From positions 34,223-98,222 of the forward strand of contig CALURV010000016.1 in assembly GCA_944323285.1 (NCBI GenBank): a stretch of 64,000 nt of DNA. Reading direction: 5' to 3'. Below, one piece after another: positions 29,312-37,541 of the stretch. The stretch comes from Candidatus Gastranaerophilales bacterium (GTDB taxonomy: Bacteria > Cyanobacteriota > Vampirovibrionia > Gastranaerophilales > Gastranaerophilaceae). The position numbers and the translations under genes were made by a program. The first letter of the stretch is position 1, and every line of letters begins with the position of its first letter. Below the pieces are notes generated by a model. That model was not told the DNA's origin and did no database searches. It saw only the letters and a program-made list of their open reading frames with translations.

Positions 29312-30142
29312 TTATAAACTCAGGTAATATTCTTTTAAAAGTTTTGTATCTTCTTCTATATTGGGACTTTCACAGACAAGAACGCCTTTAATGTTGAATT
29401 CTTTAAATACTTTTAATAAATCCTTATAATTCATATCACTATTTTCAAGAAGTAGATGATTTTTTTCACCCTTAGGCCCATATTCAATACCTGCAAGATG
29501 CATATGCATATTGTCTAATACGTCATTACCAAGTTCATTTGCAGTAAATTCAATCATTTTTGAAAATTCATCATAAGTATTAAAAGTTCCGTTATTGCGG
29601 GCATGTATATGTGCAAAATCAATACAAGGGAGTACGTTTTTGAATTCTTTTGAAAGTTTTACAATTTCTTCCAATGTTCCCCATTGCGTTCCTTTCCCTG
29701 TAGTCTCAGGTCTTATCCAAATATTGTTATTTTCTTCTTCAAGTTCAGTGCATATTTTCTCCATTGATTTATAAACTGTTTTATATACATCATCCGGATT
29801 CTTCCCCATATAAAAAGCAGCATGAAAAGTAATTGAATAAGCTCCTATATTTTTACCCATTCTTGCTGTTTCGAGTATACGCTGTATACTTGCTTCAATT
29901 TTTTCTTCTTCATTTGAATTTAAATTAATATAATAAGGACCATGGCATGTAACTTTTAATTTATTTTCCAGTGCATAAGACTTTAATAAAGTTTGATTTG
30001 CTTCATTCATCCTTACTCCATGAACAAATTCAACCTCAAGCCCGTCTAAATCCATTTCTTTAATAATATTAAGTCCTTTTTTGTATCCTTTGTTTTCAGA
30101 AGCTAAAGGCAATCCTGCTGTAAGAAAATGTAATTTATCCAT
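29312..30142 (-). CDS. Endonuclease IV-like TIM-barrel protein (AP endonuclease family 2)
   Basis: A 276-residue protein with the metal-binding pattern of endonuclease IV: CHGPYYINL (His), TFHAAF (His), RPETTGK (Glu), CIDFAHIHAR (Asp and His), MHLAGIEYGPKGEKNH (His residues) and VCESPN (Glu). The family includes AP-site DNA repair enzymes and sugar isomerases; the HGPYYINL and CIDFAHIHAR motifs favour a nuclease of the archaeal/short type. Operon partners, a formyltransferase-like protein upstream (8-base overlap) and a phosphopantetheinyl transferase downstream (1 base), do not obviously share a DNA-repair job. Confidence 0.78.
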   Translation of the reverse strand: MDKLHFLTAGLPLASENKGYKKGLNIIKEMDLDGLEVEFVHGVRMNEANQTLLKSYALENKLKVTCHGPYYINLNSNEEEKIEASIQRILETARMGKNIGAYSITFHAAFYMGKNPDDVYKTVYKSMEKICTELEEENNNIWIRPETTGKGTQWGTLEEIVKLSKEFKNVLPCIDFAHIHARNNGTFNTYDEFSKMIEFTANELGNDVLDNMHMHLAGIEYGPKGEKNHLLLENSDMNYKDLLKVFKEFNIKGVLVCESPNIEEDTKLLKEYYLSL

Positions 30143-31079
30143 TATTTAAAATTTCTCCTTTTTGAGGATTAACTCTTTCTATAAAATCTTGTGCCGAAGA
30201 AATGAAAAATCCTCCATATTGAACGGATTCTATTTCAAGTAAATCTTCACCACAAGCAATTCTTAAAGATTTTTTTGTTTCAACAATAGTTCCGGGTTTA
30301 TATTTATGTTTTTTATCAATTACTTTGGCTGAATTAATCCTTAAAATATAACCTTTATATATTGTAATTGCCCCTATAAAAGGATTTAATGCTCTAATAA
30401 ATCTTTCAATATCTTCTGCTGACTTTTGCCAATTTATAAAAATATTCTTCTTTTCAAAAGATAAGGTTTCAGCTTTTTTTAGATTTTTTATTTTTGGCTG
30501 AGGCTTTCTCGGAAATTTGTGTGTTTCATAGTAATCTAAAGCTTCATAAAGCATAGAAGCACACATTTCATTTGTTCTATAAAATAAAGTTCCCATAGTT
30601 TCATTTATATCTATGCTGAATCTGTATTGTGAAATAATATCTCCTGTATCGTATTCTTCATCCATAAAGTGAAGAGTAATAGCAGATTCTTCTTCACCGT
30701 TAATAATAACATGTGAATATGGGTTTGCACCTCTATAATTGGGCAGTTTCGAAGGATGTAAGTTTATAAAACCATCTTTAGTAAGCCTTAATAATTCTTT
30801 CGGTAGTTTCTTGTTATAAGAAGCAACTACTCCAAGATCGGCATCTAAATCTTTTACTTTACCTAAAAAGTCAGGTTCTGTTAATTTTGACTCATATTCT
30901 ATAATATTTAATTTTAATCTGTTGGCTGTTTCTATCATCAAATTATATGTAGATTCATTTTTAGCAGGCGGTATTATTCCTACAATATTAATTCCTTTTG
31001 TAAATAACTTATTTAAACAAACTAATGCCATATCCGGCATGCCTATAAATAATATTCTTTTCTGATAATTCTTTTTCAA
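30135..31079 (-). CDS. Formyltransferase-like protein (Fmt/ArnA-type family)
   Basis: About 314 residues. The formyl-transferase fold is seen in ILFIGMPDMALVCLNKLF, and the catalytic triad is present: Asn and His in FINLHPSKLPNYRGANP and Asp in FMDEEYDTGDIISQY. A C-terminal OB-like domain follows (ALNPFIGAITIYKGYIL). The true fmt begins at the left edge of the window, so this is a second, diverged member, perhaps acting on a sugar or amino group (ArnA-like), but the substrate is unknown. I prefer the TTG at 31079, 7 bases after AAAGGA, over the TTG at 31085. It heads an operon with the Endo IV-like and phosphopantetheinyl transferase genes. Confidence 0.78.
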   Translation of the reverse strand: MKKNYQKRILFIGMPDMALVCLNKLFTKGINIVGIIPPAKNESTYNLMIETANRLKLNIIEYESKLTEPDFLGKVKDLDADLGVVASYNKKLPKELLRLTKDGFINLHPSKLPNYRGANPYSHVIINGEEESAITLHFMDEEYDTGDIISQYRFSIDINETMGTLFYRTNEMCASMLYEALDYYETHKFPRKPQPKIKNLKKAETLSFEKKNIFINWQKSAEDIERFIRALNPFIGAITIYKGYILRINSAKVIDKKHKYKPGTIVETKKSLRIACGEDLLEIESVQYGGFFISSAQDFIERVNPQKGEILNNG

Positions 31080-31175
31080 CTTCAATTCCTTTTTTTCAAT
31101 TATATCAAAAAATAGCTTTTATTTTATGCTTGTTTTTAATAAAATAGAAATTAGAGTATATACGAGGTAAGAGCA

Positions 31176-32444
31176 ATGTTAGATATAAAGGTGATTAGAG
31201 AAAATCCTGATAAAGTTAATGAACTTTTAAAAAGAAGAAATCCGGAGCTTTCAATAAATGGTATTTTAGAAATTGATGCTGAAAGAAGAAAAGTTCAAAC
31301 AAAAGCAGATGAATTAAGAGCAAAAAGAAAAAATATATCTCAACAAATCGGTTTACTAAAAAAACAAGGCCAAAATACTGATGAAATTCAAGCTCAAGTG
31401 AAAGAAATGGGTGATGAAATAAAAGCTCTTGAAGAAAAAGAACAACAATTAGACATTTCACAAAAAAATCTTTTATTATCAACGCCGAATATCCCTGACG
31501 AAACAACTCCTATTGGTTTATCAGAAGATGATAATGTTGAAATAAAAAGAGTAGGAGAACCTCGAAAAGTAAATTTTGAGCAGAAAGCACATTGGGATAT
31601 ATGTGTAGAAAAAAATATTGTTGATTTTGAACGCGGTGTTAAGTTATCGCAATCGAGATTTTCTCTATACAGAGGAAAAGGTGCACAGTTAGAACGAGCA
31701 ATAATAAATTTCTTTTTAGATACGCATACTCAAGAACATGGTTATGAGGAAATATTGCCTCCGGTAATGGTTAATGCTGCTGCTATGACAGGGACAGGAC
31801 AATTACCTAAATTTGCTCAAGATATGTATAAATGTGAAGAAGAAGATTTATATTTAATTCCAACAGCAGAAGTACCTGTTACTAATATATATGCAGGTGA
31901 AATTTTAAATGAAGAAGATTTACCTAAATATATGACAGCTTATACTCCTTGTTTTAGAAGAGAAGCAGGTAGTGCAGGTAAAGATACAAGAGGTTTAATC
32001 AGGCAGCATCAATTTAATAAAGTTGAATTGGTTAAATTATGTACACCTGAAACAAGTGTAGATGAACATGAAAAATTAACAAGAAATGCTGAAAGAGTCT
32101 TGGAATTATTAGAACTTCCATATAGAAGAGTTGCTCTTTCAACAGGAGATATTGGTTTTTCAGCAAGAAAATGTTATGACTTAGAAGTATGGCTTCCTTC
32201 ATATAATAATTATAAAGAAATATCAAGCTGTTCTAATTTTGGAGATTTTCAGGCAAGAAGAGCTAATATAAGATATCGTTCAAAAGAAACAGGTAAACCT
32301 GTTTTTGTTCATACATTAAATGGTTCAGGTTTAGCAGTGGGAAGAACATTTGCAGCAATACTGGAAAACTTCCAAAATGAAGACGGTTCTGTTACCATTC
32401 CAAAAGTACTAAGAAAATATACCGGCTGGGATTTATTAAAATAA
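31176..32444 (+). CDS. serS: Seryl-tRNA synthetase
   Basis: A class II synthetase of 422 residues charging tRNA-Ser (and tRNA-Sec where present). An N-terminal antiparallel coiled-coil arm (residues about 25-100) is followed by the catalytic core with [15 protein letters not shown], motif 2 [21 protein letters not shown] and motif 3 [18 protein letters not shown], each clear. It is first in a tightly packed run with tmk, a small protein, folE2, an aminotransferase and hisH; tmk starts on the last base of its stop. I saw no T-box leader. Confidence 0.98.
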   Translation: MLDIKVIRENPDKVNELLKRRNPELSINGILEIDAERRKVQTKADELRAKRKNISQQIGLLKKQGQNTDEIQAQVKEMGDEIKALEEKEQQLDISQKNLLLSTPNIPDETTPIGLSEDDNVEIKRVGEPRKVNFEQKAHWDICVEKNIVDFERGVKLSQSRFSLYRGKGAQLERAIINFFLDTHTQEHGYEEILPPVMVNAAAMTGTGQLPKFAQDMYKCEEEDLYLIPTAEVPVTNIYAGEILNEEDLPKYMTAYTPCFRREAGSAGKDTRGLIRQHQFNKVELVKLCTPETSVDEHEKLTRNAERVLELLELPYRRVALSTGDIGFSARKCYDLEVWLPSYNNYKEISSCSNFGDFQARRANIRYRSKETGKPVFVHTLNGSGLAVGRTFAAILENFQNEDGSVTIPKVLRKYTGWDLLK

Positions 32445-33073
32445 TGAGAAAAGGCCTATTTATAACATTTGAAGGAGCAGATGGTTCCGGAAAAACTACA
32501 CAACTAAATAAAGTAAAAGAATTCCTTCTTGAAGAAGGATATGATGTCATAATAACAAGAGAACCGGGCGCACTTGATATCGGACAAAAAATAAGAAATA
32601 TTTTACTTCACAATGAAGGTTTTGTTTCAGATAGGTGTGAAATGTTTTTATTTCTTGCAGACAGAAGTCAGCATATTGATGCTTTAATTAAACCATCTAT
32701 AGACAATGGTAAAATTGTATTATGCGATAGACACACTGATTCCACTATTGCTTATCAAGGGTATGGAAGAGGTCAAAATATAAATTTATTAAAGGAACTA
32801 AATAATATAGCAGTACATGGTGTTGTGCCTGATTTAACATTACTTTATGATGTATCAACTAAAACAGCCCAAGAACGAGTTGGATTAGAAAAAGACAGAA
32901 TGGAGTCAGCCGGATTGATTTTTCATGAAAAAGTTAGAAACGGATATTTAGAGCTTCAAAAAGAAAATTCTGATAGAATAAAATTAATTGATGCAAATAG
33001 AACTATTGAGGAAGTTTTTGAAGATACAAAAAAAAATATTGTAAAACTAATACAAGAAAGAAGAGGAAAATAA
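32444..33073 (+). CDS. tmk: Thymidylate kinase
   Basis: A 209-residue P-loop kinase phosphorylating dTMP to dTDP. It has the Walker A EGADGSGKTTQ, ITREPG with the catalytic Arg, LFLADRSQH and CDRHTDSTIAYQGYGRG, the DR(Y/H) motif. The TxxxR-type lid is at KDRMESAG. It begins at the last base of the serS stop and its own stop base is the first base of the next gene, so the three are coupled. Confidence 0.97.
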   Translation: MRKGLFITFEGADGSGKTTQLNKVKEFLLEEGYDVIITREPGALDIGQKIRNILLHNEGFVSDRCEMFLFLADRSQHIDALIKPSIDNGKIVLCDRHTDSTIAYQGYGRGQNINLLKELNNIAVHGVVPDLTLLYDVSTKTAQERVGLEKDRMESAGLIFHEKVRNGYLELQKENSDRIKLIDANRTIEEVFEDTKKNIVKLIQERRGK

Positions 33074-33414
33074 TGCCCGAATCTTATAGACGTTGGTATG
33101 ATAATGACCCTATTTTAAAAGAAGCATTGGAACTATTAAAATTACAGACTGATGATAGAAAGTCAGCAGCTGCTGATTTTATAATTTCACTTCAAGAACA
33201 AGTTGCACAAGATGTAATTGAACGTATTTATGAGATAACAAAAGAGTTTGCTAATAAAGGTAACAGATGGTATGATTCTGACCCTGTTATGTTGAAGGCA
33301 ATAGAATTATTAAGAGTTGCACCGCCTAAAACTCAAAGATTGGCAGCACTAAAACTGCTCCTTGCTATGGAAAATAATACAATGGATGAACTAGAACAAG
33401 ATGGAAACAATTAG
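33073..33414 (+). CDS. Small protein with an internal duplication, function unknown
   Basis: A 113-residue soluble protein made of two related halves. The first starts RRWYDNDPILKEALELLKLQ (about residues 6-25) and the second NRWYDSDPVMLKAIELLRVA (about residues 63-82). Both are followed by a charged turn, then an Ala-rich helix (KSAAADFIISLQEQ and RLAALKLLLAMENN). Each half is predicted to be a helical hairpin led by RWYD-x-DP. I know no function; a scaffold or RNA/protein-binding role would be guesswork. It lies between tmk and folE2 with coupled starts, overlapping folE2 by 14 bases, which supports translation. Confidence 0.75.
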   Translation: MPESYRRWYDNDPILKEALELLKLQTDDRKSAAADFIISLQEQVAQDVIERIYEITKEFANKGNRWYDSDPVMLKAIELLRVAPPKTQRLAALKLLLAMENNTMDELEQDGNN

Positions 33415-34198
33415 CCGTTTGAAAGACGTACAAAATCAAGATGATAATAGAGGTATTGATATACAAAAAGTTGGTGTCAATGGTGTTGAAGTTCCTCTTT
33501 TAATAGAAAGAAAGAATGCTGATAGTCAATTGGTTTCCGCAAAGGCAAGATTGAGTGTTACTTTGCCTCATAATTATCGTGGAACTCACATGTCGCGTTT
33601 TATTGAGGTATTGAGCGAATATTCTAGTAAAAATTTATTAGGTGTTGATATAAAAGGACTTTTGATAGATGTAAAAAAACGTTTAGAGTCGGAGTGTGCG
33701 CACGTAAAATTTGAGTTTAAATATTTTATTAATAAAAAAGCACCTGTTAGTGAAATGGAGTTTCCTGTTGGTTATGATTGTTCTTTTCAAGGCGATTTGA
33801 ATGGTGATGACTATAACTTTATATTAGGAGTAAAAGTCCCTATAACAACTTTATGTCCTTGTTCTAAAGAAATATCAAAATATTCAGCTCATAATCAAAG
33901 AACAATTGTTAAAGTAAAAGTAAGTTATGATGAAAATGATATAATTTGGATTGAAGATTTAATTGAAAAAATCGAAAGCTGCGGTTCCAGTCAAGTATAT
34001 TCAATTTTAAAAAGATGTGATGAAAAATATGTTACCGAAGCGGCTTATGAAAATCCAAAGTTTGTAGAAGATGTACTTCGTGATGTTATAGGTTTATTAA
34101 AAAAAGATGATAAAGTAAAATTTTACGAAGTGGAAGTAGAAGCTCAAGAAAGTATACATAATCATAATGCTTGGGCTTGGCAATCAGAAGTTAAATAA
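33401..34198 (+). CDS. folE2: GTP cyclohydrolase FolE2 (type IB)
   Basis: A 265-residue enzyme converting GTP to dihydroneopterin triphosphate for folate and queuosine synthesis. It belongs to the COG1469/FolE2 family: YRGTHMSRFIEVL, a conserved VPITTLCPCSKEIS with catalytic Cys, SAHNQRTIVKVKV and the C-terminal EAQESIHNHNAWAW. FolE2 works with manganese and other metals and can replace zinc-dependent FolE. The start overlaps the preceding small gene. It would feed the QueE route (6403-7074) as well as folates. Confidence 0.95.
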   Translation: METISRLKDVQNQDDNRGIDIQKVGVNGVEVPLLIERKNADSQLVSAKARLSVTLPHNYRGTHMSRFIEVLSEYSSKNLLGVDIKGLLIDVKKRLESECAHVKFEFKYFINKKAPVSEMEFPVGYDCSFQGDLNGDDYNFILGVKVPITTLCPCSKEISKYSAHNQRTIVKVKVSYDENDIIWIEDLIEKIESCGSSQVYSILKRCDEKYVTEAAYENPKFVEDVLRDVIGLLKKDDKVKFYEVEVEAQESIHNHNAWAWQSEVK

Positions 34199-34213
34199 AA
34201 TGGAGAAAATACA

Positions 34214-35458
34214 ATGAAAGACCTATTTAATGACTATGTACAATCACTTGAAACATATATAATGTTTCAAATTAAACAAGAAACCCAGAGATTAACTCCT
34301 GAATTAACTCAAAAAGAAAGAAAACCTATATCATTATCAATGGGTGCACCAGTCGAGCGTCCGCCTGAACTTGTTTATGAAAAAATTAAAGAGGCTATGC
34401 AAGAAGATGGTATGCATACTTATACAACTCCAAAAGGTGAAGCTTATTTAATAGAATCAATTGCGAAAAGGATGAAAGCCAGATTTAATGTTGAGATGGA
34501 TCCTAAAACTGAAATATTTTCTTTGATAGGTTCAAAAGAAGGTATTGCTAATATTATCAGAGCTTTAATTAATCCTACAACTAATGATAAAGATAAAGAC
34601 ATTATATTAATTCCTGATCCGGGGTATGCATCATATAAAGAAATGGTAAAAGTTTCAGGCGGTTTAAGCTATGGAATTCCATTAACACCTGAAAATAATT
34701 ATATGCCGGATTTGGAAGATGTTGTTAAGAACCTTGAAAAAGACGGATATTCTATGAAAAAAGTAAAGGCTCTTATTATTAATTATCCAAATAATCCGTT
34801 AGGTGCTATTTGTACAAAAGAGTATTTACAAAAAGCGGTTGATTTCTGTAAAAAGTATAATATCTTATTAATTTCAGATGCTGCTTATGTAGATTTAACT
34901 TTTGAAGGGGCTCCTAAAGCTCATAGTGTTTTTGAAGCAGAAGGTGCAAAAGATGTTGCAGTTGAATTTTTTAGCTTTTCAAAACCATATTCAATGACAG
35001 GCTGGAGGATTGGCTGGGTATGCGGGAATAAAGAGGCTGTCGGTATTTTAGGAAAATTAAAATCAACTATAGATACAGGTATTTATAAACCAATTCAAAA
35101 AGCAGCTGCTGAAATATTAAATTCTAAAGAAGGCGATGAATATATAGTTGAAGCAAATAAAAGATTTGAAAGAAAACAAAAAATAATAATAGATGGTTTC
35201 AAGGAACTAGGTTGGCCAATGGAAAAACTTAATCCGCCCAAAGCTACATTCTATTTATGGCTTCCAATCCCTCCAAAATATAAAACATCTAAAGAATTTA
35301 CTGATGCAGTGCTTCAAAAGTCAGGAGTTGTTTTAGTCCCTGGCAATGCTTTTGGCGAAAAAGGAGAAGGCTGGGTAAGAATGTCTATTGTTGCTTCTGA
35401 AGAACAAATGCATGAAGTAATAAGAAGACTAAAGGAAGACGGTTTCTATTTTGAATAA
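34214..35458 (+). CDS. PLP aminotransferase, DapL-like class I/II
   Basis: A 414-residue fold-type I aminotransferase. It has LSMGAPVERPPELVYEKI, the PNNPLGAICTKEY segment, the acidic ISDAAYVDLTFEG, and the PLP-lysine motif SFSKPYSMTGWRIGW. The pattern SKxxxMxGWRxGW and the overall length suit LL-diaminopimelate aminotransferase (DapL type 2) or a related aminotransferase; substrate cannot be fixed by eye. DapL would make LL-DAP for lysine and peptidoglycan. It sits between folE2 and hisH in the same run; hisH overlaps its end by 8 bases. A GGAG site precedes the ATG at 34214. Confidence 0.82.
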   Translation: MKDLFNDYVQSLETYIMFQIKQETQRLTPELTQKERKPISLSMGAPVERPPELVYEKIKEAMQEDGMHTYTTPKGEAYLIESIAKRMKARFNVEMDPKTEIFSLIGSKEGIANIIRALINPTTNDKDKDIILIPDPGYASYKEMVKVSGGLSYGIPLTPENNYMPDLEDVVKNLEKDGYSMKKVKALIINYPNNPLGAICTKEYLQKAVDFCKKYNILLISDAAYVDLTFEGAPKAHSVFEAEGAKDVAVEFFSFSKPYSMTGWRIGWVCGNKEAVGILGKLKSTIDTGIYKPIQKAAAEILNSKEGDEYIVEANKRFERKQKIIIDGFKELGWPMEKLNPPKATFYLWLPIPPKYKTSKEFTDAVLQKSGVVLVPGNAFGEKGEGWVRMSIVASEEQMHEVIRRLKEDGFYFE

Positions 35459-36041
35459 AACAGTTATCGTAGATTATGAATCTGGAAATTTAAGAAGTGT
35501 CGCAAATATGCTGACATTTCTTAATGTTCCATTTGTAATTACTTCTGATAAAGATGAAATATTGGCTGCGAAAAGAATTATTTTCCCCGGGCAAGGTCAT
35601 TTTGCTCAAGCTATGAATAATCTTGATAAAAAAGGATTAATTCCTGTTATAAAAGAGTGTTGTCAGAAGGATATTCCTTTTCTTGGAGTTTGTATTGGGC
35701 TTCAAATACTTTTTGAAAAAAGTGAAGAAGCTCCTAATATAGAAGGGCTTGGTATATTGAAGGGAGAGGTAAAAAAATTTACATCAGGTAAAATCCCTCA
35801 AATTGGCTGGAATAAAGTCTTTACTACTAATAATAATTCTTTTATTCCGGAGGATTATTTCTATTTTGTTAATTCATATTATGTGGTTCCAAAGGATGAG
35901 AATATAATAAGCTCTTATTGCGATTATAACGGTAAATTTTGTTCTTCAGTAGAAAAAGGGAATATAATAGCGGTGCAGTTTCATCCTGAAAAAAGTTCAG
36001 AAGCAGGATTAAAATTTTTTAGAAATTGGTTGTGTAAGTAA
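35451..36041 (+). CDS. hisH: Imidazole glycerol phosphate synthase, glutamine amidotransferase subunit
   Basis: HisH supplies ammonia from glutamine to HisF during histidine synthesis. A 196-residue class I amidotransferase: DYESGNLRSVANML, FPGQGHFAQAMNNL, the nucleophile motif FLGVCIGLQILFE with catalytic Cys, and FHPEKSSEAGLKFF with catalytic His and Glu. The start is TTG at 35451 inside the end of the aminotransferase gene. hisF and other his genes are not in the window, so hisH is separated from them here. It faces the leftward ART gene. Confidence 0.96.
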   Translation: MNKTVIVDYESGNLRSVANMLTFLNVPFVITSDKDEILAAKRIIFPGQGHFAQAMNNLDKKGLIPVIKECCQKDIPFLGVCIGLQILFEKSEEAPNIEGLGILKGEVKKFTSGKIPQIGWNKVFTTNNNSFIPEDYFYFVNSYYVVPKDENIISSYCDYNGKFCSSVEKGNIIAVQFHPEKSSEAGLKFFRNWLCK

Positions 36042-36065
36042 AAATAAATTTTTATGTCTTTTATT

Positions 36066-37199
36066 TTATTCTTTAGGCAAAATGTATTCTAGTTCAAACG
36101 GACCTATAACTTTAAATTGTGAATTTCTTGGTAATAGAAGTTCTTTTTCTGTGGTATAAGATAAGTTTGCGCATTTTGTTCCAATAGGTAAATGAATTTT
36201 GTATGTAGTTTTTTTACTAGCATTTGATCCTATTAGCCCTTCCATAGAAGCACCTTTTTCAAGCGATGTTGAAACGAAAGCGGAGTCAGTTAATATTCCA
36301 TTTTTTGCTTTATTAAACCAAGAAGTATAAGTATCTCTATAAACAGTAATTGGTTTTTCTAGTGTGAAAGATTTTGCAAAATCATCAATAGGTTCTATAT
36401 AATCAATTATTGCTCTATTATATGCTTTTGCTTTTTTTATTAAAGACTCAAAATATTCTCTGTATGAATCAGGTAAGTCATCAGGTATAGTTAAAGGTAT
36501 TTTCTTATCTGTAAATTGATAGTTTGAAAATTCTCCTCTTCTTAAAAATTTATTAATATCTATTCCTGCATGTAAATAAAAATTACCTGTATTCCATTTA
36601 TTTATTGGTAACCATCTTTCATTTTGTTTTGTCTTGTCTATAAAATCATCTAAACAATGCCATTTCCCATCAGCTTTATGAAAATATTTTTCTATAACTC
36701 CATTTTGTCCATTTATTCTAATCGAATCATTTCCTCTAATTAAAGTTCTAACCTTTTCTATACTTCCATCATCTTTTTGTTTAAAAATGGAAGTGATTTT
36801 TTTATTGGCATCTGTTGTATATTTTTTTATAAATTCAATTGTATTATCAGAATTAACTTTTTTAGATTCTTGAAGAACAGAATCTAAATATGTTAAACTT
36901 ATAGTAGCATTATCTTTTGTTTTATGTATTATTGTTCCAGTATATTTTTGACCTGATTTTTTTAGTGTAGCTAATCCTTTGTCAAATTTTATATCGGATA
37001 ATGTTATTGTTCTTGAGCTTTTTGATTTTGTAGCAATAGATAAACCTACGGCTCCTATTATTCCTAATGTGCATAAAGCCAATGTAAGCTTATTTTTGTC
37101 TTTCTTTTTATCTTGTTTATTTTTTGAACAGATATTTTTACTAATTTTATCTTTTAATTTTACATTAATATTATTAGTTTTATCAATTAATTTTATCAT
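36066..37199 (-). CDS. Membrane-anchored protein with ADP-ribosyltransferase exotoxin domain
   Basis: A 377-residue protein. Residues 1-37 are Lys-rich, residues about 38-57 (LTLALCTLGIIGAVGLSIAT) form a single membrane helix without a cleavage site, residues about 66-175 are a Lys/Thr-rich region with loosely repeated turns, and the C-terminal 200 residues match the ADP-ribosyltransferase exoenzyme family (R-S-E class). Catalytic marks are VYR (R288), FVSTS (S310-T311-S312) and EKELLLPRNSQFKV with the E-x-E pair E351/E353, after the family's IHLPIGTKCANLS strand. It should transfer ADP-ribose from NAD to a protein target. The target and the export route are unknown. No immunity gene is evident next to it. 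Confidence 0.85.
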   Translation of the reverse strand: MIKLIDKTNNINVKLKDKISKNICSKNKQDKKKDKNKLTLALCTLGIIGAVGLSIATKSKSSRTITLSDIKFDKGLATLKKSGQKYTGTIIHKTKDNATISLTYLDSVLQESKKVNSDNTIEFIKKYTTDANKKITSIFKQKDDGSIEKVRTLIRGNDSIRINGQNGVIEKYFHKADGKWHCLDDFIDKTKQNERWLPINKWNTGNFYLHAGIDINKFLRRGEFSNYQFTDKKIPLTIPDDLPDSYREYFESLIKKAKAYNRAIIDYIEPIDDFAKSFTLEKPITVYRDTYTSWFNKAKNGILTDSAFVSTSLEKGASMEGLIGSNASKKTTYKIHLPIGTKCANLSYTTEKELLLPRNSQFKVIGPFELEYILPKE

Positions 37200-37541
37200 A
37201 AAGTATGTTATATTCTCTTATTCTTTCAATAATTACAAAATATGAAAAAAAAAGATATGCTATTTTAAAACTATAAATTTACAAAAATATAAAAAATTAA
37301 TGATATTAATTTAATCTGGTATCGCGCATTGTTAGCGAGGATAACTCACTAATCAATTATGCAATCCTAACCCACGCTGCTCACCTCTGGTTCACTGCAG
37401 ATACAAGCTTACTTAAAAACAAAGTTTTTTAGTTGTTTCTTATTAAAACCCCGTGATAAGCGGAAAACGTGAGTGAATTTTCTATGGTAATATTTTTTAC
37501 ATTTTTTTTAATATGTTAAAATAGTTTTTGAGGAAATAACA
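37200..37541. other. Intergenic gap between the ART gene and the radical SAM pair
   Basis: About 340 bases between divergent genes. It holds one copy of the intergenic repeat (37321-37492) and, near the right end, GAGGAAATAAC as ribosome site of the first radical SAM gene. No reading frame longer than a few codons with a ribosome site was seen, so there is no obvious precursor peptide gene here. Confidence 0.6.
37321..37492 (-). repeat. Intergenic repeat, copy 1 (rearranged)
   Basis: The core lies on the minus strand: the plus strand TTCACTGCAGATACAAG at 37391-37407 is the complement of the core CTTGTATCxGxAGTGAA seen in the other copies. Both flanking hairpin modules, however, read in the plus direction: GTTAGCGAGGAT (37331-37342) as in copy 3, and GATAAGCGGAAAACGTGAGT near 37455-37474, also as in copy 3. 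It is the most diverged copy. It lies upstream of both the ART gene and the first radical SAM gene. Confidence 0.72.

Noticed and set aside
37200..37541. A hidden precursor peptide gene for the radical SAM pair
   Set aside because: All short frames in the gap are interrupted within a few codons or lack a ribosome site, and most of the gap is repeat.
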